NCBI GenBank assembly: GCA_020438595.1
Contig: JAGQUI010000007.1
Coordinates: forward strand, 1-24,927
Direction of reading: 5' to 3'
DNA length: 24,927 nt
Source: Propionibacteriaceae bacterium
GTDB taxonomy: Bacteria > Actinomycetota > Actinomycetes > Propionibacteriales > Propionibacteriaceae
Part shown: one piece after another, positions 22,366 through 24,927 of the stretch
Numbering within the stretch: the stretch's first letter is position 1
How the letters are laid out: every line of letters starts with the position of its first letter
The notes under the pieces: generated by a model
What the model saw: only the letters and a program-made list of their open reading frames with translations
Told to the model about the DNA's origin: nothing
Databases searched by the model: none
Translations under genes and position numbers: made by a program

Positions 22366-23556
22366 TCAGCGGGCGCCGAGGAGGTGCTCGGTGGCCAGCT
22401 GCTGGAGCCGGACGAAGCCGAAGCCCTTGCCGTTGTAGTACGCGGCGGCGTCGAAGTCCTCCCAGGCGGAGGCGTCGGCCAGCAGCTCGGCGTAGCCCTC
22501 ACCCTCGGCCAGCGTCGGCACGGCCAGCTCGGGCACCTTGCAGTCGGCCAGCACCTGCTGCACCTCCGGATCGGCCCGGAACGCCGCCGCCCGCTCCTTC
22601 AGCAGCAGGTAGGTCTTCATGTTCGCCTGCACCGAGTCCCAGACGCCGGTCTCGTCCTCGGTCCGCGAGGGCTTGTAGTCGAAGTGCCGCATGCCGGTGT
22701 AGGCCTGGCCGCCGTCCGGGCCGCCGTTCTCCAGCAGGTCGACCAGCGCGAACGCGTTGTGCAGGTCGCCGTGGCCGAAGACCAGGTCCTGGTCGTACTT
22801 GATGCCGCGCTGCCCGTTCAGGTCGATGTGGAACAGCTTGCCGTGGTACAGCGCCTGCGAGATCGCGGTGGCGAAGTTCAGCCCGGCCATCTGCTCGTGC
22901 CCCACCTCGGGGTTCAGGCCGACCATCTCCGGGCGCTCCAGCGACTCGATGAACGCCAGCGCATGCCCGACCGTCGGCAGCAGGATGTCGCCGCGGGGCT
23001 CGTTCGGCTTCGGCTCGATCGCGAACCGGATGTCATAGCCGGAGTCGACGACGTACTGGCCGAGCATGTTCACGGCCTCGCGGTAGCGCTCCAGCGCCGA
23101 ACGGATGTCCTTGGCCGCGTCGTACTCCGCGCCCTCGCGTCCACCCCACATCACGAACACCTTCGCACCCAGCTCCGCGGCCAGGTCGAGGTTGCGCAGC
23201 ACCTTGCGCAGCGCGAACCGGCGCACGGCGCGGTCGTTGGAGGTGAACCCGCCGTCCTTGAACACCGGCTGGGAGAACAGGTTGGTGGTGATCATCGGCA
23301 CCTTCAAGCCGGTCGCGGCCAGTGCGCCCTTCAACCGCTCGATCTGGTGGCGCCGCTCGTCCTCGGTCGATCCGAACGCGAACAGGTCGTCGTCATGGAA
23401 CGTCAGGCCGTAGGCGCCGTAGGAGGCGAGCTTCTCCACCACGTGCACCACGTCCAGCGGGGCACGGGTCGGACCGCCGAACGGGTCCTGGCCGTTGTAG
23501 CCGACCGTCCACAGGCCGAAGGTGAACTGGTCCGAAGGCGAAGGAGTGAGGGTCAC
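22366..23556 (-). CDS. xylA: Xylose isomerase
   Basis: The product is 396 aa and converts D-xylose to D-xylulose. It is the short class I type found in Streptomyces, and residue numbers match that enzyme. His54 and Asp57 lie in TFHDDDLF, Phe94 in TTNLF and Trp137 in VFVMWGG. Glu181 and Lys183 are in IEPKPNEP, Glu217 and His220 in NPEVGHEQ, and Asp245, Asp255 and Asp257 in [15 protein letters not shown]. The last metal ligand is in [11 protein letters not shown]. The GTG start at 23556 gives [22 protein letters not shown], the usual family opening. The gene is divergent from the ROK regulator, with a palindrome between them. Confidence 0.97.
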   Translation of the reverse strand: MTLTPSPSDQFTFGLWTVGYNGQDPFGGPTRAPLDVVHVVEKLASYGAYGLTFHDDDLFAFGSTEDERRHQIERLKGALAATGLKVPMITTNLFSQPVFKDGGFTSNDRAVRRFALRKVLRNLDLAAELGAKVFVMWGGREGAEYDAAKDIRSALERYREAVNMLGQYVVDSGYDIRFAIEPKPNEPRGDILLPTVGHALAFIESLERPEMVGLNPEVGHEQMAGLNFATAISQALYHGKLFHIDLNGQRGIKYDQDLVFGHGDLHNAFALVDLLENGGPDGGQAYTGMRHFDYKPSRTEDETGVWDSVQANMKTYLLLKERAAAFRADPEVQQVLADCKVPELAVPTLAEGEGYAELLADASAWEDFDAAAYYNGKGFGFVRLQQLATEHLLGAR

Positions 23557-23589
23557 GGGTGGTGTCCATTCTCTCGACGGTGAGTATTC

Positions 23590-23604
23590 GTTGTGGTACA
23601 CAAC
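23590..23604. promoter_or_regulatory. XylR-type operator in the xylA / regulator divergent region
   Basis: GTTGTGGTACACAAC is a perfect 15-bp palindrome (GTTGTG, centre GTA, CACAAC). It lies 34 bp upstream of xylA and 56 bp upstream of the regulator gene. It covers the -35 region of a plus-strand TAGTCT -10 candidate (23622-23627). It is the most likely binding site for the ROK regulator; binding is inferred. Confidence 0.65.
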
Positions 23605-23659
23605 ATATCTCATCCGTCCGGTAGTCTGCCAGCGGATCAGGGAAGTGGGGAGGCCGGGC

Positions 23660-24823
23660 GTGCCCAAGGGAACCACCGAGGACGTGAGGCAGCAGAACCT
23701 CGCGGCCGTACTGGGCCTCCTCTACCGCGGCGGGCCCGCGTCCCGCTCCTCGCTGGGCCGGCGCACCGGACGCAACCGGTCCACGATCGGCAGCCTGGTC
23801 GGCGACCTCGTCGACCTCGGCCTGGTCAGCGAGAGCGACCCGGACCTGGTCGGCCAGGTGGGCCGTCCCAGCCCGGTGGTGTCGATCCGTCCCGAGGTGA
23901 CCGCGATCGCGGTGAACCCCGAGATCGACGCGCTCACGATCGGGCTGGTGGGCCTCGACGGCACCGTGCGCAGCACGATCCGCCACGAGTACGACCGGAT
24001 CCCCACCGCAGCGCAGGTCCTCGACGTGTGCGCCACGGTGATCGCCGGCATGGGGGCCGACCGGGACGGACTGCTGGTCGCGGGCGTGGGGGTCGCGGTG
24101 CCCGGCCAGGTGCGCACCGGCGACGGCGTCGTCCGCAACGCCCCCCACCTGGACTGGCACGACCAGCCCTTCGGCCAACCCCTCGCCGAGGCGACCGGCC
24201 ACCGGGTGCTGGTGGCCAACGACGCCGCGCTCGGCGCGCTGGCCGAGCACGAGTTCGGCGCCGGACGCGACCACGACCACCTGGTCTACGTCAACGGCGG
24301 CGCCTCCGGCATCGGCGGCGGCGTGATCACCGGCGGGACGCTGCTCGGCGGCGGCGCCGGCTACGCGGGCGAGCTGGGCCACGTGCGGGTCTCCGGCTCG
24401 AACGCCCTCGACTCGGCCGGCTTCGCAGGGACGCTGGAGGCGGAGGTCACCCGGGCGGAACTGCTCGCCGCCCTCGGCCTGCCCCGCGCCGACCCCGCAC
24501 AGTTCGAGGCCGCGCTGCTCGCCGACCGGTCGGACGCCGTCGCGGCGATCGTCGAGCGGCAGCTCGGCCACCTGGGCACCGCCCTGGCCACCGCGATCAA
24601 CCTGTTCAACCCGGAGGTGATCGCGCTCGGCGGCTTCCTCGCCGCGCTGCAGGCCTACCACCCCACACGCCTCGACGAGCTGGTCGCCGGCGCGGCGCTG
24701 GCGCCCTCCCTGGAGGGCGTCCGGATCACCCCGGCCGAACTGGGCCCGAACCTGCTCATGGTCGGGGCGGCCGGGCTGGCGTTCCGTCCCCTGCTGGACG
24801 ACCCCGCCTCGATCAGCGGCTGA
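23660..24823 (+). CDS. ROK-family transcriptional regulator (XylR-like)
   Basis: The product is 387 aa. The N-terminal winged helix-turn-helix is at about residues 5-60 ([41 protein letters not shown]). The ROK sugar-kinase-like domain follows, with [21 protein letters not shown] and the signature [30 protein letters not shown] ending at His241. The usual zinc motif CxCGxxGCxE is replaced by [13 protein letters not shown], so no cysteine ligands are left. The GTG start has GGGGAGG about 6 nt upstream. It is divergent from xylA and very probably represses xylAB, with xylose as inducer; activation is not excluded. Confidence 0.92.
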   Translation: MPKGTTEDVRQQNLAAVLGLLYRGGPASRSSLGRRTGRNRSTIGSLVGDLVDLGLVSESDPDLVGQVGRPSPVVSIRPEVTAIAVNPEIDALTIGLVGLDGTVRSTIRHEYDRIPTAAQVLDVCATVIAGMGADRDGLLVAGVGVAVPGQVRTGDGVVRNAPHLDWHDQPFGQPLAEATGHRVLVANDAALGALAEHEFGAGRDHDHLVYVNGGASGIGGGVITGGTLLGGGAGYAGELGHVRVSGSNALDSAGFAGTLEAEVTRAELLAALGLPRADPAQFEAALLADRSDAVAAIVERQLGHLGTALATAINLFNPEVIALGGFLAALQAYHPTRLDELVAGAALAPSLEGVRITPAELGPNLLMVGAAGLAFRPLLDDPASISG

Positions 24824-24927
24824 CCGGGCCGCTCCAGTCCCAAAGCGGCAGCACCGCGCCGCGCGGCACGGAGTGGGGCGAATCGGGGTGCTCCGCCATT
24901 CGTCGTGTGGACCACGCGAAGTAGTCG
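24824..24927. other. Window end, no feature seen
   Basis: These 104 bp after the regulator stop contain no clear hairpin terminator and no gene that can be supported. A minus-strand reading that overlaps the regulator here has no family motif. Confidence 0.4.

Overview
The window is high-GC DNA with strong G/C third-position bias, many GTG starts, ATGA/GTGA gene overlaps and several apparently leaderless genes. This is typical of Actinomycetota; the xylose isomerase and ABC lipoprotein fit that group, but I cannot name the genus.

Layout. (1) 1-3050: a repeat pair, a GNAT acetyltransferase and an NAD(P)-binding protein (minus strand), then a diverged tandem duplication. Each copy of the duplication carries a promoter-like segment, a 24-27 codon leader ORF, a hairpin just after the leader stop, a small charged protein of 85 or 94 aa, and a strong 3' hairpin. 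(2) 3055-4080: an extended-SDR epimerase (minus), followed by REP-like elements. One of these forms two hairpins with mutually complementary loops. (3) 4225-13643: a xylo-oligosaccharide uptake and degradation locus. A LacI-family regulator is divergent from an operon of ABC sugar-binding lipoprotein, two permeases, GH3, GH43 and an acetylxylan-esterase-like hydrolase. Three AACGTT half-sites lie in the divergent region next to a perfect TTGACA -35. No ATPase gene is present, so a shared ATPase elsewhere is expected. (4) 13972-20887: an accessory block with an internally duplicated 397-aa protein, a VapBC toxin-antitoxin pair, a gene-tail fragment, a NUDIX hydrolase and two small unknown genes. 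Those two small genes appear once to have been adjacent. They are now separated by about 3.1 kb flanked by 150-bp direct repeats. (5) 20881-24823: xylulokinase and xylose isomerase (minus strand) and a divergent ROK-family XylR-like regulator, completing xylose catabolism.

The most unusual item is in the 3.1-kb insert. A 73-nt RNA candidate at 17256-17328 folds as a complete tRNA cloverleaf (7-bp acceptor, 4-bp D, 5-bp anticodon and 5-bp T stems, GCA anticodon). It has a non-canonical T-loop and D-loop and no encoded CCA. It ends 17 nt before the start of a 725-aa protein of unknown function. This layout resembles RNA-repair or scaffold systems in which a tRNA-like RNA sits beside a large cofactor protein, but the protein here has no domain I can identify.

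How the genes work together: acetylated or arabinosylated xylo-oligosaccharides would be captured by the lipoprotein and imported by the permeases. They would then be deacetylated by the esterase and cut by GH43 and GH3 in the cytoplasm, since none of the three enzymes has a signal peptide. Released xylose would be isomerised by XylA and phosphorylated by XylB to xylulose 5-phosphate.
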